Origin: Delftia sp. PS-11
Lineage (GTDB): Bacteria > Pseudomonadota > Gammaproteobacteria > Burkholderiales > Burkholderiaceae_C
Reading direction: 5' to 3'
Assembly (NCBI RefSeq): GCF_029870285.1
Contig: NZ_JACSYA010000012.1
Coordinates: 1-64,000 of the forward strand
DNA length: 64,000 nt
Part shown: positions 1 through 9,591 of the stretch, one piece after another
How positions within the stretch are numbered: position 1 is the stretch's first letter
Layout of the letters: the number at the start of each line of letters is the position of its first letter
The notes under the pieces: generated by a model
The model's input: only the letters and a program-made list of their open reading frames with translations
Databases searched by the model: none
What the model was told of the DNA's origin: nothing
Made by a program: the position numbers and the translations under genes

Positions 1-899
1 AGTTCCTGGTACTCACAAACAAGGCCACGGGCGAGGTGGACCGTTTGAAGTCTATCGAGACCGTGCAATTCGACACCGGCCCCAGCCTCTACATCGCCGA
101 CAGCGATGCCGAGGCGGCGCTGGCCCATATCGCCGCACGCTGGCTGGGCCGTGCGCCCACGGCCGAGGAAGGCGCCTGGGCACAGCAAAACAGCCAGCTG
201 ACTGATGTGCAGGTGGCCCAGGCCGTGCTGCGCAGCAGCCAGGGCGCAGCGCTGCAAGGCAAGAGTGCCGAAGAATTGGTGGCAGGCTGGAAGGCCAATG
301 CGCAGATCGTGCGCATGGACACCGCCCCCGAGCGGGTGCAGGGCACGGCCCATCTGGATGTGCAGCGCATGGCCTTGAACAAGGCCGATCTGAATCTGGC
401 GCGCACAGGCCCGGACCGCTGGGAGACCACGTCGCTGACAGACGGCAATATGGCTGAATTCGTGGGTATCGAGCGGCTGCGCCTCAATGATGTGAGCGTG
501 GCGCTGGACATGCAGGGCACGGCGGGCAAGGCGGCGGCGCTGCTGGCGGTGACGTTGGGCGCCAGTGCCCTCAATGACAAATCACTGGCCGGGCAGGCAC
601 TGGCCGCGCTGGATGCGGGCATGGGCCTGGGCGCTGTGGGCGATGTGGCGCTGCGCTATGCGCAGACCCAGCAAAGCAAGCAGTTCACGGCGCAGGAGAC
701 GGTGCAGTGGCTGTGGAAGAATGCCACGGGCAGCGAGGGCACGCAGGCGCAGTTGCAGCCGTATGTGCAGCAGCTGCAGGCCGGGCAGGTCAGTGGCGGC
801 GAGCTGGTCAATGCGGCGGTGCAGCATGCGTTGGCGAATCCATCAGCCCAGCTGGTGGGGGTCATGGATTCGGGGCTGCTGTACGCTGCTGTGGCCTGA
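1..899 (+). CDS. C-terminal part of a large DUF4214/repeat surface protein (5' end outside window)
   Basis: The reading frame is open from base 3, so this is the last roughly 300 residues of a protein that begins outside the window; a GTG at 36 is not a convincing start. Two short segments of the type 'TGEVDRLKSIETVQFD' and 'MAEFVGIERLRLNDVSVALD' are typical of the repeats that precede DUF4214 domains in large secreted or RTX-like proteins of betaproteobacteria. The remainder is alanine-rich, helical and free of membrane segments. The second segment is followed by a helical block of about 140 residues that resembles a divergent DUF4214 module. The likely location is the cell surface or outside the cell, by family analogy only. 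The exact function is unknown. Confidence 0.6.
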   Translation, partial: FLVLTNKATGEVDRLKSIETVQFDTGPSLYIADSDAEAALAHIAARWLGRAPTAEEGAWAQQNSQLTDVQVAQAVLRSSQGAALQGKSAEELVAGWKANAQIVRMDTAPERVQGTAHLDVQRMALNKADLNLARTGPDRWETTSLTDGNMAEFVGIERLRLNDVSVALDMQGTAGKAAALLAVTLGASALNDKSLAGQALAALDAGMGLGAVGDVALRYAQTQQSKQFTAQETVQWLWKNATGSEGTQAQLQPYVQQLQAGQVSGGELVNAAVQHALANPSAQLVGVMDSGLLYAAVA

Positions 900-933
900 G
901 GCGTCGCGCAGGGCGCCGAACGCGCTCTGGCGC

Positions 934-1398
934 TCAGAGTGCCAGCCCCAGATATCGCGTGCCCGGCACAGGATTGAAGCTCACGGGAGGCGCATCCACA
1001 AAGCCCAGCGATTCATACAGCCGCTGGGCGGCCTGGAATTCGGGCAGCACGTCCAGGCAGATGCGGGTGTAGCCGGCCTGCCGGGCCAAGTCCAGAACGC
1101 CTTGCACCAGCCTGCGGCCCAACTGCTCCCCACGGACTGTGGGGCGCACGTAGACGCGCTTCATCTCCGCCGTCTGCGCATCTACCGGGCGCAGCGCTGC
1201 GCAGCCCACGGGCTGGCCGTCCTGGCAGGCCAGCAAAATGCAGCCTCGGGGCGCCGCGTACTTGCCGGGCAGGGCGGCAAACTCGGTCTCGAAGTCCTGA
1301 AAGTCCAGGCTTACGGTGGGGCTGGCCACATATTCCCGGAAGATGCGGACCACAGCGTCGAGATCTTCGGGGAAGCGGGCAGGGCGGATGTCGGTCAT
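934..1398 (-). CDS. GNAT family N-acetyltransferase
   Basis: A 154-residue single-domain GNAT protein. The acetyl-CoA binding stretch is visible as 'VYVRPTVRGEQLGRRLV' (Q/R-x-x-G-x-G/A type loop), followed by the usual 'AQRLYESLGF' strand-helix near the C-terminus. I chose the ATG at 1398 because the reading frame further upstream (to 1455) carries no family similarity and a GGAAAG purine tract precedes this ATG. It transfers an acetyl group from acetyl-CoA to an unknown small-molecule or protein amine. The gene converges with the surface-protein gene to its left. Confidence 0.8.
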   Translation of the reverse strand: MTDIRPARFPEDLDAVVRIFREYVASPTVSLDFQDFETEFAALPGKYAAPRGCILLACQDGQPVGCAALRPVDAQTAEMKRVYVRPTVRGEQLGRRLVQGVLDLARQAGYTRICLDVLPEFQAAQRLYESLGFVDAPPVSFNPVPGTRYLGLAL

Positions 1399-1445
1399 GA
1401 AAGAAGGCTTTCCAGGCACAAGGCAAGGCTGCGTGGACTGGCGAT

Positions 1446-2144
1446 TCACTGGCACAGCCTCAGATTGGTGCGCGCAGCCTTGAACATGGGCAGCATGGCG
1501 TCCGCGTCGGCCGGCGGGTAGTCCTCGCGCAGTTGCTCATCGGTCTTGCCCGCCTGCTCGGCCAGCGGCGCCAGAGTCTGGCGGCAGGCAGCCGCATCGC
1601 CGGCGCGCAGCTGCGCCAGCGCCAGGTCATTGCGCAGCCAGCCCTTGGTCAGGCTGGTCAGCACGGCATCGCAATCCTGCAGCACCGGGGCCAGCGTGGC
1701 GAGGGCCAGGCGGTAGTCCCTGGTGTCGTAGGCCCGCTTGAAATTTCTGCGCGTGGTGGCAATGGCTTTGTCCGTGCAGCCGGGCGTGGGCAGCAGGTAG
1801 TCGCCATCGAACCAGGCACGCATGCCGCAGAAATACTGGCATGCCTCGGTGGTGCGGGTCTGGACCTGCACGCGGCTGCCAGCGGGCGTGAAATCCACCA
1901 CGCAGGCGGTATCTGCCAGCTTGGCATGGCCTGCGGCAATGGTGCCTTCCAGATCGCAGCTATGGCCGTTGCTGCCCATGGTCTGGATGTGGAACCTGCC
2001 GTTGGCGCGCACCACCAGATCGCCTCCGCCGCCTTGGCGTACATAGGTGCCGGGGGCGGGTGTCGCGTGTTGGGCATGGGCCAGCCCCAGGTGAAAGGCG
2101 AGGGCCAGGGGCAGCAAAGGCAGCAGGCGGGTGCAGGTGGGCAT
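1446..2144 (-). CDS. Secreted hypothetical protein with conserved cysteines
   Basis: About 232 residues. The chosen start at 2144 gives a clean signal peptide (basic N-terminus, leucine/alanine core, cleavage after 'LAHAQ'), so the mature protein should be periplasmic or exported. Six or more cysteines in the mature part suggest disulfides. The first half looks like a small beta-rich lipocalin- or META-like fold ('GTYVRQGGGGDLVVRANGRF'), and the second half is helical. I do not recognise a named family. The neighbours give no functional hint. Confidence 0.6.
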   Translation of the reverse strand: MPTCTRLLPLLPLALAFHLGLAHAQHATPAPGTYVRQGGGGDLVVRANGRFHIQTMGSNGHSCDLEGTIAAGHAKLADTACVVDFTPAGSRVQVQTRTTEACQYFCGMRAWFDGDYLLPTPGCTDKAIATTRRNFKRAYDTRDYRLALATLAPVLQDCDAVLTSLTKGWLRNDLALAQLRAGDAAACRQTLAPLAEQAGKTDEQLREDYPPADADAMLPMFKAARTNLRLCQ

Positions 2145-2222
2145 GGATGCAGTGGTGCAGTGCAAGAGGCATCCAGTGTATCCAGGGGGCATGGAGGTCA
2201 GGGCCATGGTGCCCTGTGCCGC

Positions 2223-4292
2223 TTACAGTTCCAGATGCAGTGCCTGCCCCGTATCCTGTGCGGGCACCGCGCAGCAGATCAGGGCCTCGCCCTCAGGTAC
2301 GGCAAAGGAGGGCGGTGATGCATAAGTCACGCGGCCTTCCAGGATACGGGTGCGGCAGTCTCCGCAACTGCCGCCCCGGCAGCCAAAGGCCGGCTGCACG
2401 CCCCGGGCCTCGGCGACTTCCAGCAGATTGCCATCGCCGGGCTTCCAGCGTGCCTCTTTGGCGGAGTCGGCAAAGAGGATGCGCACCGGCTGCGTGGCGG
2501 GTGGTGCCAGTTTGGCGGCTGTGCCGCCATGGGTGCGTTTGAGTGCCGAAGGCCCGAAGGCTTCCGCGTGAATGCGCCCGTCTGGCACGTTGAGGCTGCG
2601 CAGGCCGTCGTAGATGGCCTGCATGAAAGCGTCAGGGCCGCACAGGTAGAAGTCGTAGTCGTCCCAGGGCAGCGTGGCTTTCAGCAGGGCCATGTCGATG
2701 TGGCCTTCGTGGTCGTAGTCACGGCCAGCCATTGCCGGGCCAGGCTGGCTGAGCGTGCGTATCCAGTGCAGACGGTCGTTGCTGGTCTTCATCAATTCTG
2801 CAATTTCTGCGTCAAAGGCCCGTTCGTCCAGCGTGCGTGCGGCCTGAAACAGCCAGGTCGGCCGCAGGTGGCGGGTGCGTCTGCCTTCATGGGCGATATG
2901 GCGCAGCATGGCCAGCAGCGGCGTGATGCCTATGCCGGCTGCCAGCAGCACGGCGGGCCGGCGCAGCGCCGCATCGGCGGTGAAGCTGCCAGTGGGGGCG
3001 CGTGCCTCGATCAGATCGCGTTGCTGCAGGCCATGCAGATGGCTGGACGCGCGGCCTTGCTTTTTGACGCTGATGCGGTAGCGCCCCTCCGAAGGCGCCA
3101 GCGACAGCGTGTAGCTGCGCAGCAGTTCGCTGCCATCCGCCAGCGTAAGCCGCAGCGGCAGATGCTGGCCGGCCAGCGGTGCCGCCTGGCCCATGCCGTC
3201 GGCAGGCTCCAGGTAGAGCGAGCGAATGGTGGCGCTTTCGTCCTCCATTTGCACCACGCAAAATGGCCGCCATTGCCGGCCCAGCTGGGCGACGGCCAGG
3301 CGCTGGCGGGCTTCAGCCCAGTTTCCTGTCATCTGCAGGTGGGGCGACCAGCCGTCGGTTGCCATGCTCCAGCGCATCGGCAGGGCGTCGGGCCTGCGCA
3401 CGATGCGGCGTGGCTTGAAGGTCCACAGGCGCTCGGCGCCCTCGAAGGCTGCGATTTCCGGCGAGTCAAGGATGACGCTGACCTCGCCCGTCATCTGCAG
3501 CATCTCCCCGGTGCCGGAATCGATGAACAGCAGGCCCGCCTTGGGGTTGACCAGGAAGTTGCCCAGCGTCATGAAAAACAGGTTGCCCGAGAAGTCCGGG
3601 ATGGTCAGTGATCCATCGCTGTTGATCCGTACAAAGCCTGGCTTGCCACCCCGGTGAGAGACATCGACCTGGCGTGAGCCATCCTCGCCATGTGCATAGG
3701 ACGCCACATAGAAGGTGTCCGCCTGCGTGATCAGGGCCTGTGCACTCTCGTCCAGCGATGCCAGTTCGGCCACGGGCGCCTGCGTAGGCGCGCCTGCAGG
3801 CCGCACCCAGCGAAAGCTGCGGTTTTGTATGTAGCGCGGGCAGTTGCCAAAGCTCTGGACCACGCTGATATCGAAGGCGCCACCCGTTTCACCGCCTGCG
3901 CTGCGCCGCACGCTGCCATTGAGCCGGTTGCGCCGGCGCGTCATGAGGTCCACGCCCAGAAGTCCCACGGCGTTGCCATGCGCCAGACCGGGCTCGGCCG
4001 GATCGGCTGCATCCCGGCCTGCTGCCACATGCAGGGTCCATGGATCGGGTGAGTGCAGGAACCCCGGCTCGCCGCAGCGCACCGTGGCCCAGGCATCGCC
4101 TTGCGCATCCACGCTGCCCAGCACCACGAAAGGCAGCAGCGGGTAGAACTCGCGGTGCTGCTCCAGCAGGAAGGTGCGCACGAACTTGCGGCCCGGTATG
4201 TCCATGCGGTCCACTGCGCCAACGCTGTGCTGTATCGCCAGTTCGCCCGCATGCCATGGGGACGCAGGGTTTTGCAGAGGGTGCGGATGCAT
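2223..4292 (-). CDS. Three-domain oxidoreductase: PNPOx-like FMN domain, ferredoxin reductase domain, 2Fe-2S ferredoxin
   Basis: A 689-residue fusion. Residues 1 to about 330 form a pyridoxamine-phosphate-oxidase-like split-barrel FMN domain ('PGRKFVRTFLLEQHREFYP', 'IPDFSGNLFFMTLGNFL'). Residues about 370-600 form a ferredoxin-NADP reductase module with the FAD motif 'RSYTLS', the nicotinamide motif 'GIGITPLLAML' and 'YLCGP'. The last 85 residues are a plant-type 2Fe-2S ferredoxin: 'CRGGSCGDC' gives three ligands and 'LICC' the fourth. Electrons should pass from NAD(P)H through FAD to the iron-sulfur cluster and the N-terminal flavin domain; the substrate is unknown. The ATG at 4292 follows an AAGGAAGG ribosome binding site. 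It lies 37 bp downstream of the GST gene, which is probably co-transcribed. Confidence 0.85.
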   Translation of the reverse strand: MHPHPLQNPASPWHAGELAIQHSVGAVDRMDIPGRKFVRTFLLEQHREFYPLLPFVVLGSVDAQGDAWATVRCGEPGFLHSPDPWTLHVAAGRDAADPAEPGLAHGNAVGLLGVDLMTRRRNRLNGSVRRSAGGETGGAFDISVVQSFGNCPRYIQNRSFRWVRPAGAPTQAPVAELASLDESAQALITQADTFYVASYAHGEDGSRQVDVSHRGGKPGFVRINSDGSLTIPDFSGNLFFMTLGNFLVNPKAGLLFIDSGTGEMLQMTGEVSVILDSPEIAAFEGAERLWTFKPRRIVRRPDALPMRWSMATDGWSPHLQMTGNWAEARQRLAVAQLGRQWRPFCVVQMEDESATIRSLYLEPADGMGQAAPLAGQHLPLRLTLADGSELLRSYTLSLAPSEGRYRISVKKQGRASSHLHGLQQRDLIEARAPTGSFTADAALRRPAVLLAAGIGITPLLAMLRHIAHEGRRTRHLRPTWLFQAARTLDERAFDAEIAELMKTSNDRLHWIRTLSQPGPAMAGRDYDHEGHIDMALLKATLPWDDYDFYLCGPDAFMQAIYDGLRSLNVPDGRIHAEAFGPSALKRTHGGTAAKLAPPATQPVRILFADSAKEARWKPGDGNLLEVAEARGVQPAFGCRGGSCGDCRTRILEGRVTYASPPSFAVPEGEALICCAVPAQDTGQALHLEL

Positions 4293-4329
4293 GGCGCCTT
4301 CCTTTGCGGTTTGGGTCAACGTATGGGGT

Positions 4330-4941
4330 TCAGGCCCGCAGGCCGGCCGGCGTCTGGGCAAAGGCCACAAAGCCGGGCAGTGCCTCGATGCGGCCCAGCC
4401 AGGCGCGGACCTGGCCGTAGGGCTGCAGGTCCACATTGCCTTCGGGCGCACTGGCGATGTAGCTGTACAGCGCCACGTCGGCAATCGTGGGCGTGGCGCC
4501 GGTGATGAAGGTGCGGCCGGCCAGTTGCGCCTCGATCTTGCCCAGGATGGCGTGGGCGCGGGCGATCACCTCATCGGCCCTGAAAGGGGCATTGAAGACC
4601 GTGATCAGCCGGGCCGCTGCAGGGCCGAAGGCGATGGGGCCGGCCGCGATGCTCAGCCACTTCTGGATCTCGGCCTCGGCCTGGGCGCCTGCAGGCAGCC
4701 AGTCCTGGCGGCCGAGCTTGCGCGCCAGGTAGACCAGGATGGCGTTGGAGTCTGCGATGACCGTGCCATCGTCGTCCAGCACCGGCACCTGGCCCAGCGG
4801 ATTCAGGGCCAGGAACTCGGGCGTCTTGTGCGCGCCGTTGGCCAGATCCACGTGGACCAGTTCATGCCTCACACCCAGCAGGCTGAGCAAAAGGTGCGCG
4901 CGGTGTGCATGGCCGGACAGGGGGAAATGGTAGAGCTTCAT
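4330..4941 (-). CDS. Glutathione S-transferase family protein
   Basis: A 203-residue canonical GST. The N-terminal thioredoxin-like domain ends in '[19 protein letters not shown]', with the cis-proline and the glutathione-contacting D-S pair. The C-terminal helical domain has the '[13 protein letters not shown]' N-capping box. It starts at 4941, where the family begins ('[10 protein letters not shown]'). It is divergently transcribed from the LysR gene at 5109 and is followed by the PNPOx/reductase fusion, a common layout for a LysR-controlled detoxification pair. Its substrate cannot be read from sequence. Confidence 0.9.
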   Translation of the reverse strand: MKLYHFPLSGHAHRAHLLLSLLGVRHELVHVDLANGAHKTPEFLALNPLGQVPVLDDDGTVIADSNAILVYLARKLGRQDWLPAGAQAEAEIQKWLSIAAGPIAFGPAAARLITVFNAPFRADEVIARAHAILGKIEAQLAGRTFITGATPTIADVALYSYIASAPEGNVDLQPYGQVRAWLGRIEALPGFVAFAQTPAGLRA

Positions 4942-5108
4942 TGCGGTTCCTTGGGGTTGATGAGGGCGCCATGTGTTGGCGCCACGGTGTGTATCCTCCT
5001 TGTCTGCACGCCTCTTTAGAATCCCCGGGGGCGGCAAGTCACTCTTGCCGGAACGCGAACAAAGCGGCTGCGCGCGGCAGACGCATGGCACAGGCAAGGC
5101 AGGCACAG

Positions 5109-6008
5109 ATGGATCGCTTTCAGTCCATGACGGCATTTATCGCAGTGGTGGACACCGGTGGCTTCGCCTCGGCTGCACGTCGGCTCAAGGTCTCGCCCTC
5201 TGTGGTGACGCGGGCAGTTTCCGATCTGGAGGAGCGCCTGGGCGTGCGCCTGCTCACGCGCACCACGCGTTTCGTGCGCGTGACCGAGGCCGGCACTGCC
5301 TATGCCGATAGCTGCCGGCGCATCCTGGCTGAGCTGGAGGAGGCCGACGAGCACGCCGCCAGCGCCCATGCCGCGCCGCGTGGGCGGCTCACGCTGACGG
5401 CGCCGGTGAACTTCGGGCGCATGCATGTGCTGCCTGTGGTGCATGACTACCTGGGCCGGTTTCCCGAGGTGGACGTCAACTGCTGGTTTGTGGACCGTGT
5501 GGTTGGTCTGGTGGATGAGGGGGTGGACGTGGCTGTGCGCATCGGCGAATTGCCCGATTCCTCGCTGCAGGCGATTCGCGTGGGCAGCGTGCGCCAGGTG
5601 CTGTGCGCCTCACCAGGATACCTGGCCTGCCACGGCGTGCCGCAGCGGCCCGAGGAGCTGGCGCAGCACATGACCATCACTGCTGCGGGTCTGACCTCCA
5701 CGCCAGAGTGGCGGTTTCTGGATGGTGGCCGGGCCCTGGCCGTGCGCCTGCAGCCCCGGCTGCTGTCCATGACCAATGAGGCTGCTGCCGACTCTGCCCT
5801 GGCCGGCCAGGGCATTACGCGCCTGCCGCTTTACCAGGTTGCCAAGCCGGTGCGCGAAGGCGCGCTGCGCCTGATTCTGGAGCCTTTCGAGCGTCCGCCC
5901 CTGCCCATCCACGTGGTGCACAGGCAAGGGCGGCATGCTGCGCACCGTGTGCGGGCCTTCATCGATATGGCGGTGGATGCGCTGCGCGATGCGGCGCAGC
6001 GATGGTAG
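5109..6008 (+). CDS. LysR family transcriptional regulator
   Basis: About 299 residues. The N-terminal winged helix-turn-helix is clear ('[29 protein letters not shown]'; quoted here as a span at residues about 17-45), followed by the LysR effector-binding domain from about residue 90. It is of the CrgA/AaeR-like subgroup that often regulates a divergent oxidoreductase or GST gene. I chose the ATG at 5109, where the family begins (MDRFQSM); an upstream in-frame ATG at 5085 would add eight residues. The most likely target is the divergent GST/reductase unit at 4941-2223, inferred from position only. Confidence 0.88.
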   Translation: MDRFQSMTAFIAVVDTGGFASAARRLKVSPSVVTRAVSDLEERLGVRLLTRTTRFVRVTEAGTAYADSCRRILAELEEADEHAASAHAAPRGRLTLTAPVNFGRMHVLPVVHDYLGRFPEVDVNCWFVDRVVGLVDEGVDVAVRIGELPDSSLQAIRVGSVRQVLCASPGYLACHGVPQRPEELAQHMTITAAGLTSTPEWRFLDGGRALAVRLQPRLLSMTNEAAADSALAGQGITRLPLYQVAKPVREGALRLILEPFERPPLPIHVVHRQGRHAAHRVRAFIDMAVDALRDAAQRW

Positions 6009-6059
6009 CGGCCGCAGTGCCCGGGCTCTGCCGCTGCCTGCGGTCCTGATCGCATCAGT

Positions 6060-6521
6060 TCATCGCATTTTGATTCCGCCAATCACTCCGAAAAAGAATG
6101 CGATGAATCCACCACAAAGCATGCCTGTGAATAAATGGATAACATATACAATAAATGGATCCGGGCTATCCATGAATGAAAGGAAAAGTGCAATGCCTGT
6201 GTAAAATAATGAGCCAGTGGCAGATCCATACGCAGAAAGATTTATGGTGGTCAGCTTTCCTCGTTTGTGCAGCAAAAAAACTCCTGGCAGGCCTAGAGCA
6301 AAAAATCCAACGTAGCTGACTGCGCAGATGGCTGTAATAAAAAGAATGAGCCCTTCTCCCCACTGTGGTACGATACGCGTATAGAGAAAAATCAGTAATC
6401 CAGGTATTAATGGTGATGCAATAGATGCGGCCAGAATTCTGGGATTGAAGAATTTTATGGCGTAATCCATGGGCGAGCCATGGTTTTCTTGGGCGATGGC
6501 CTGGGTATTTTCTTGTTCCAT
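6060..6521 (-). CDS. Orphan membrane protein, AT-rich
   Basis: A 153-residue protein with four predicted membrane helices (roughly residues 27-47, 55-77, 95-115 and 122-148) and a short polar N-terminus. Base composition is clearly lower in GC than both neighbours, which suggests recent acquisition. I do not recognise a family. The gene stands alone between a LysR regulator and a flavodoxin gene. Small four-helix orphans of this kind are sometimes immunity or integral accessory proteins, but nothing adjacent supports that here. Confidence 0.6.
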   Translation of the reverse strand: MEQENTQAIAQENHGSPMDYAIKFFNPRILAASIASPLIPGLLIFLYTRIVPQWGEGLILFITAICAVSYVGFFALGLPGVFLLHKRGKLTTINLSAYGSATGSLFYTGIALFLSFMDSPDPFIVYVIHLFTGMLCGGFIAFFFGVIGGIKMR

Positions 6522-6634
6522 TGGTTATGTGGAAAAGGAGGGGAGTGATGGCCATCGTATTTCCCCTGTGTGAAGTCAGTGAGAAGTGATCATCTTCATG
6601 ATGACTCATTCATGGCAAGGGGTATGCTCGTTGC

Positions 6635-7135
6635 ATGAGTACGTGTAAAACTCTGCTGATCGTCTATCACTCCATGACGGGAGGCACGCGCCAGATGGCC
6701 GAGGCTGCGCATGCCGGTGCGCAGGCCGAAGGCGGCGTGACAGTGCGGCTGCTGCAGGCGGCGCAGGCAGGGCCGCAGGATGTGCTGTCGGCCGATGGCT
6801 ATCTTTTTGCCTCCCCTGAAAACCTGGCTGCCATCAGCGGCCAGCTCAAGGATTTTTTTGACCGCAGCTACTACCCGGCGCTGGACCGCATCAACGGCCG
6901 GCCCTATGCCGCCATGGTGTGTGCAGGCAGCGATGGCCACAATGCCGCGCGCCAGATCGCGCGCATTGCCACAGGGTGGCGTCTCAGGCCCGTGGCCGAG
7001 CCGTTGATCGTCTGCACCCACGCACAGACCCCCGAGGCCATTCTGGCTCCCAAGCAGATTGCCGTTGCGCAACAGGCCGCATGCCATGCGCTGGGCGAAG
7101 CCATGGCAGCGGGGCTGGCACTGGGAGTGTTCTAG
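6635..7135 (+). CDS. Flavodoxin-like NAD(P)H oxidoreductase
   Basis: A 166-residue flavodoxin fold. The FMN phosphate-binding loop follows the first strand ('LLIVYHSMTGGTRQMAE'), and the second and third flavin loops are visible as 'FASPENLAAISGQLKDFFDR' and 'VCAGSDGHNAARQIARIA'. It lacks the acidic surface expected of a classical flavodoxin electron carrier and resembles NADPH-dependent FMN reductase-like enzymes. It is a monocistronic gene converging with the ABC permease gene at 7213. Confidence 0.8.
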   Translation: MSTCKTLLIVYHSMTGGTRQMAEAAHAGAQAEGGVTVRLLQAAQAGPQDVLSADGYLFASPENLAAISGQLKDFFDRSYYPALDRINGRPYAAMVCAGSDGHNAARQIARIATGWRLRPVAEPLIVCTHAQTPEAILAPKQIAVAQQAACHALGEAMAAGLALGVF

Positions 7136-7158
7136 GGTGAATCGACATTCAGCCCTTG

Positions 7159-7172
7159 ATACGTCATTGTTG
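7159..7172 (+). repeat. Short match to the 19.2-kb mobile element
   Basis: The 13-mer CCCTTGATACGTC followed by a near-match (ATTGTTGC against GTTGCTTC) occurs here and inside the element at 19233-19354. A 13-base match is unlikely by chance in 64 kb. No terminal inverted repeats are recognisable here, so it may be a degenerate remnant. It lies in the 77-bp gap between two convergent genes. Confidence 0.3.
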
Positions 7173-7212
7173 CATAGCGTTTTTGAGTCACGATGGCATG
7201 GCGCATAAAAGC

Positions 7213-8769
7213 CTAGCCCATGCGCCTGCGCAGCGCCGCGCTGGCCCAGTCCACGGCCACGGACAGTGCCAGCATCGCGAGGATGACGGTGCTGGCCTGT
7301 GCATAGTGGAACAGCGACAGCTCGAAGTACAGCAACTGCCCCAGCCCGCCTGCGCCCACAAAGCCCAGGATGGCGGCCATGCGGATGTTCATCTCCCAGC
7401 GGTACAGCGTGTAAGCCAGCAGTTGCGGTGCGGCGCCCGGCAGCGTGGCATAGGCAAAGGCCATGGCGCGGTTGCTGCCCGACAGGCGCAGCGCATTCGC
7501 AGGGGCGGCCGGCTGGTTTTGCAGCGCTTCGGCATACAGCCGTCCCAGCACGCCAGCCGTGTGCAGCGCCAGCGCCAGCGCGCCTGCAAACGGTCCCAAG
7601 CCCACGGCCAGCGCGGTGATGGTGGCCCAGACCAGTTCAGGCACGGAGCGCAGCAGGTTGAGCACCAGGCTCCAGGGTGCGCGCCAGCGCGGCAACGCCA
7701 GCAGCAGCCCCAGCAGGGCGGCCAGCAAGGTGCCGACGACGGATATGGCCAAGGTTTCCCACACGCCGATTGCCACCTTGCGAAGCCATTCGGTGCTGGT
7801 GTCGGGCGGAAAAAAGCTGATCACGAATTCCAGCATGGACCTGCCGGCAGCCCCGGTGAACAGGGATGGCAGGTCCATGTCCAGCAGCGTGAAGCTGGCG
7901 CACACTGCCAGCGCCAGTGCGATGCAGGCGGATGCGCTGCGCCAGCCCCAGGCGCTGGGCCGCGCTGCGGGCGGCGTGTCCAGCGCGCGGCGCAGGGCGC
8001 GCGAGAGCAGGTCGGCGCCCCAGACCAGCAGCATGAAGGTCAGCAAGATGGTGCTGGCCTCGCCGCCGTTGAGCATTTTCATTGCCTGGTCCATGAGCTG
8101 TCCCAGGCCGCCTGCCCCCACGAAGCCCATGACCACCGAGGCGCGTATGGCGCACTCCCAGCGGTAGACGGTGTACGAGGTCAGCTCGCGTGCCGCCTGG
8201 GGCAGCAGGCCGTAGAGCAGCGCCGGTGCTCTGCGCGCGCCGGCCTGGATCAGGGTGCGCGCAGGAACGGGGTCCACGGATTCGAGGATTTCCGCATAGA
8301 CCTTGGCCAGCATGCCGCCATAGGTCAGGCCCAGCGCCAGCACGCCGGCTGCCGGGCCCAGGCCGAAGACGCGCACGAAGACCAGGGCCCAGACCAGCTC
8401 GGGCACGCCGCGCAGCAGGGTCAGCAGGCCGCGTGTAGCAGGGTTGAGCGCACGGCGCTCGCGGGCGGCTCCCGTGGCCAGGTAGGCCAGCGGCACGGCC
8501 AGTACGAAGGCCAGCGCCATGCCGGCTGTGGCGATGGCCAGCGTCTCCAGCGTGGCGCGGCCCAGGTAGCCGAGAAAATCGCGCCCGGTCTCGGGCGGCA
8601 GGAAGCTGCCCAGAAAGCGGCCGATGACCTGCAGGTTGCCGGGGTCGAGCAGGGCGCCCGGGCTGAAGCCGGCCGCCTGCAGCAGCGGCCACAGCACCAG
8701 GATTGCCAGCAGCACTGTGCCCAGCCTGCGCGGCGCTGCGGGGTCGCGCGGATCGGGTGTCAACGGCAT
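7213..8769 (-). CDS. ABC transporter double permease, PhnE-like
   Basis: A 518-residue inner-membrane protein made of two homologous permease halves (about residues 15-255 and 270-518). Each carries the binding-protein-dependent transport signature with the EAA-like '[11 protein letters not shown]' box, so one chain replaces the usual homodimer. Members of the PhnE/PtxC group transport phosphonate, phosphite or related oxyanions. The ATG at 8769 overlaps the end of the ATPase gene by 10 bp, so translation is probably coupled. The double-length permease is typical of clusters annotated as phosphonate or putative selenate importers; no phosphonate catabolic gene is present in the window. Confidence 0.85.
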   Translation of the reverse strand: MPLTPDPRDPAAPRRLGTVLLAILVLWPLLQAAGFSPGALLDPGNLQVIGRFLGSFLPPETGRDFLGYLGRATLETLAIATAGMALAFVLAVPLAYLATGAARERRALNPATRGLLTLLRGVPELVWALVFVRVFGLGPAAGVLALGLTYGGMLAKVYAEILESVDPVPARTLIQAGARRAPALLYGLLPQAARELTSYTVYRWECAIRASVVMGFVGAGGLGQLMDQAMKMLNGGEASTILLTFMLLVWGADLLSRALRRALDTPPAARPSAWGWRSASACIALALAVCASFTLLDMDLPSLFTGAAGRSMLEFVISFFPPDTSTEWLRKVAIGVWETLAISVVGTLLAALLGLLLALPRWRAPWSLVLNLLRSVPELVWATITALAVGLGPFAGALALALHTAGVLGRLYAEALQNQPAAPANALRLSGSNRAMAFAYATLPGAAPQLLAYTLYRWEMNIRMAAILGFVGAGGLGQLLYFELSLFHYAQASTVILAMLALSVAVDWASAALRRRMG

Positions 8770-9572
8770 GCGCTGGCGGACAAGGGCATGGCAAATGTGG
8801 CTGCTGCAGGTTGCCATGCAGGCATGCCGGGTGCGCTGCTGCCGTAGAGCGCCTGCAGCCTTGCTTCGGTGACTTCGGCCGCAGGCAGGTCAAAGGCGAT
8901 GGCGCCATCGCGGATGCCGACGATGCGGGGAAAGCACGACAGCGCCAGTTCCACCGCGTGCAGGCTGGCCACCAGCGTTGCGCCGCGCACGGCGGCTTCA
9001 CGGACCAGCAATTGCACGGTGGACAGGGCCAGTGCCGGGTCCAGTGCCGCCACGGGCTCGTCCGCCAGGATCAGTTCGGCCTTTTGGTAGAGCACGCGCG
9101 CAATGCCGACGCGCTGCAGCTGCCCGCCGGAGAGCTGATCGCAGCGCACGAACAGTTTGTCGGCCAGCTGCACACGCGCCAGCGCCTCGTGCGCGCCTGC
9201 AATGTCTTGCGGGTAAAGCAGCGAGGCCAGGGCCTTCCATGCGGGCCAGCGGCCGAGCGCGCCGGCCAGCACGGCCGTGACCACGCGCTGGCGCGGCGGT
9301 ATGGGCGGTGCCTGGTGGACCGTGCCAATGCGCGCCCGCAGCGGCCTGGGTGCGCCCTCATGGCTGGCAGGCACGGCAGCGCCGAGCACGCTGCGCCGGC
9401 CCTGGCTGGGTGACAGTGCCGTGCCGATGACGGACAGCAGCGTGGTCTTGCCCGCGCCCGAAGGGCCGATCAGCGCAATCGCCTCTCCCTGGCGGGCGGC
9501 CAGGGTGATGCCGCGCAGCGCAATGCCACCGCCGGCATGGGCCAGTCCCACGTCCTCCAGCACAAAGCTCAT
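8760..9572 (-). CDS. ABC transporter ATPase, PhnC-like
   Basis: A 270-residue ATP-binding subunit. Walker A 'GPSGAGKTT' is at about residues 36-44, the Q-loop follows 'RIGTVHQ', the signature is '[13 protein letters not shown]', Walker B is '[13 protein letters not shown]', and the switch histidine lies in 'LVASLHAVE'. The C-terminus runs about 30 residues past the last conserved strand. It should power the double permease encoded downstream. It starts 19 bp after the end of the binding-protein gene, so all three form one operon (order: binding protein, ATPase, permease). Confidence 0.9.
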   Translation of the reverse strand: MSFVLEDVGLAHAGGGIALRGITLAARQGEAIALIGPSGAGKTTLLSVIGTALSPSQGRRSVLGAAVPASHEGAPRPLRARIGTVHQAPPIPPRQRVVTAVLAGALGRWPAWKALASLLYPQDIAGAHEALARVQLADKLFVRCDQLSGGQLQRVGIARVLYQKAELILADEPVAALDPALALSTVQLLVREAAVRGATLVASLHAVELALSCFPRIVGIRDGAIAFDLPAAEVTEARLQALYGSSAPGMPAWQPAAATFAMPLSASACR

Positions 9573-9591
9573 GACAGGCGCCTGCCGCAGC

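Noticed and set aside
7156..8847. 563-codon plus-strand frame across the ABC permease
   Set aside because: Gln/Ala/Gly-rich antisense shadow typical of GC-rich DNA; the minus strand encodes a clear permease.
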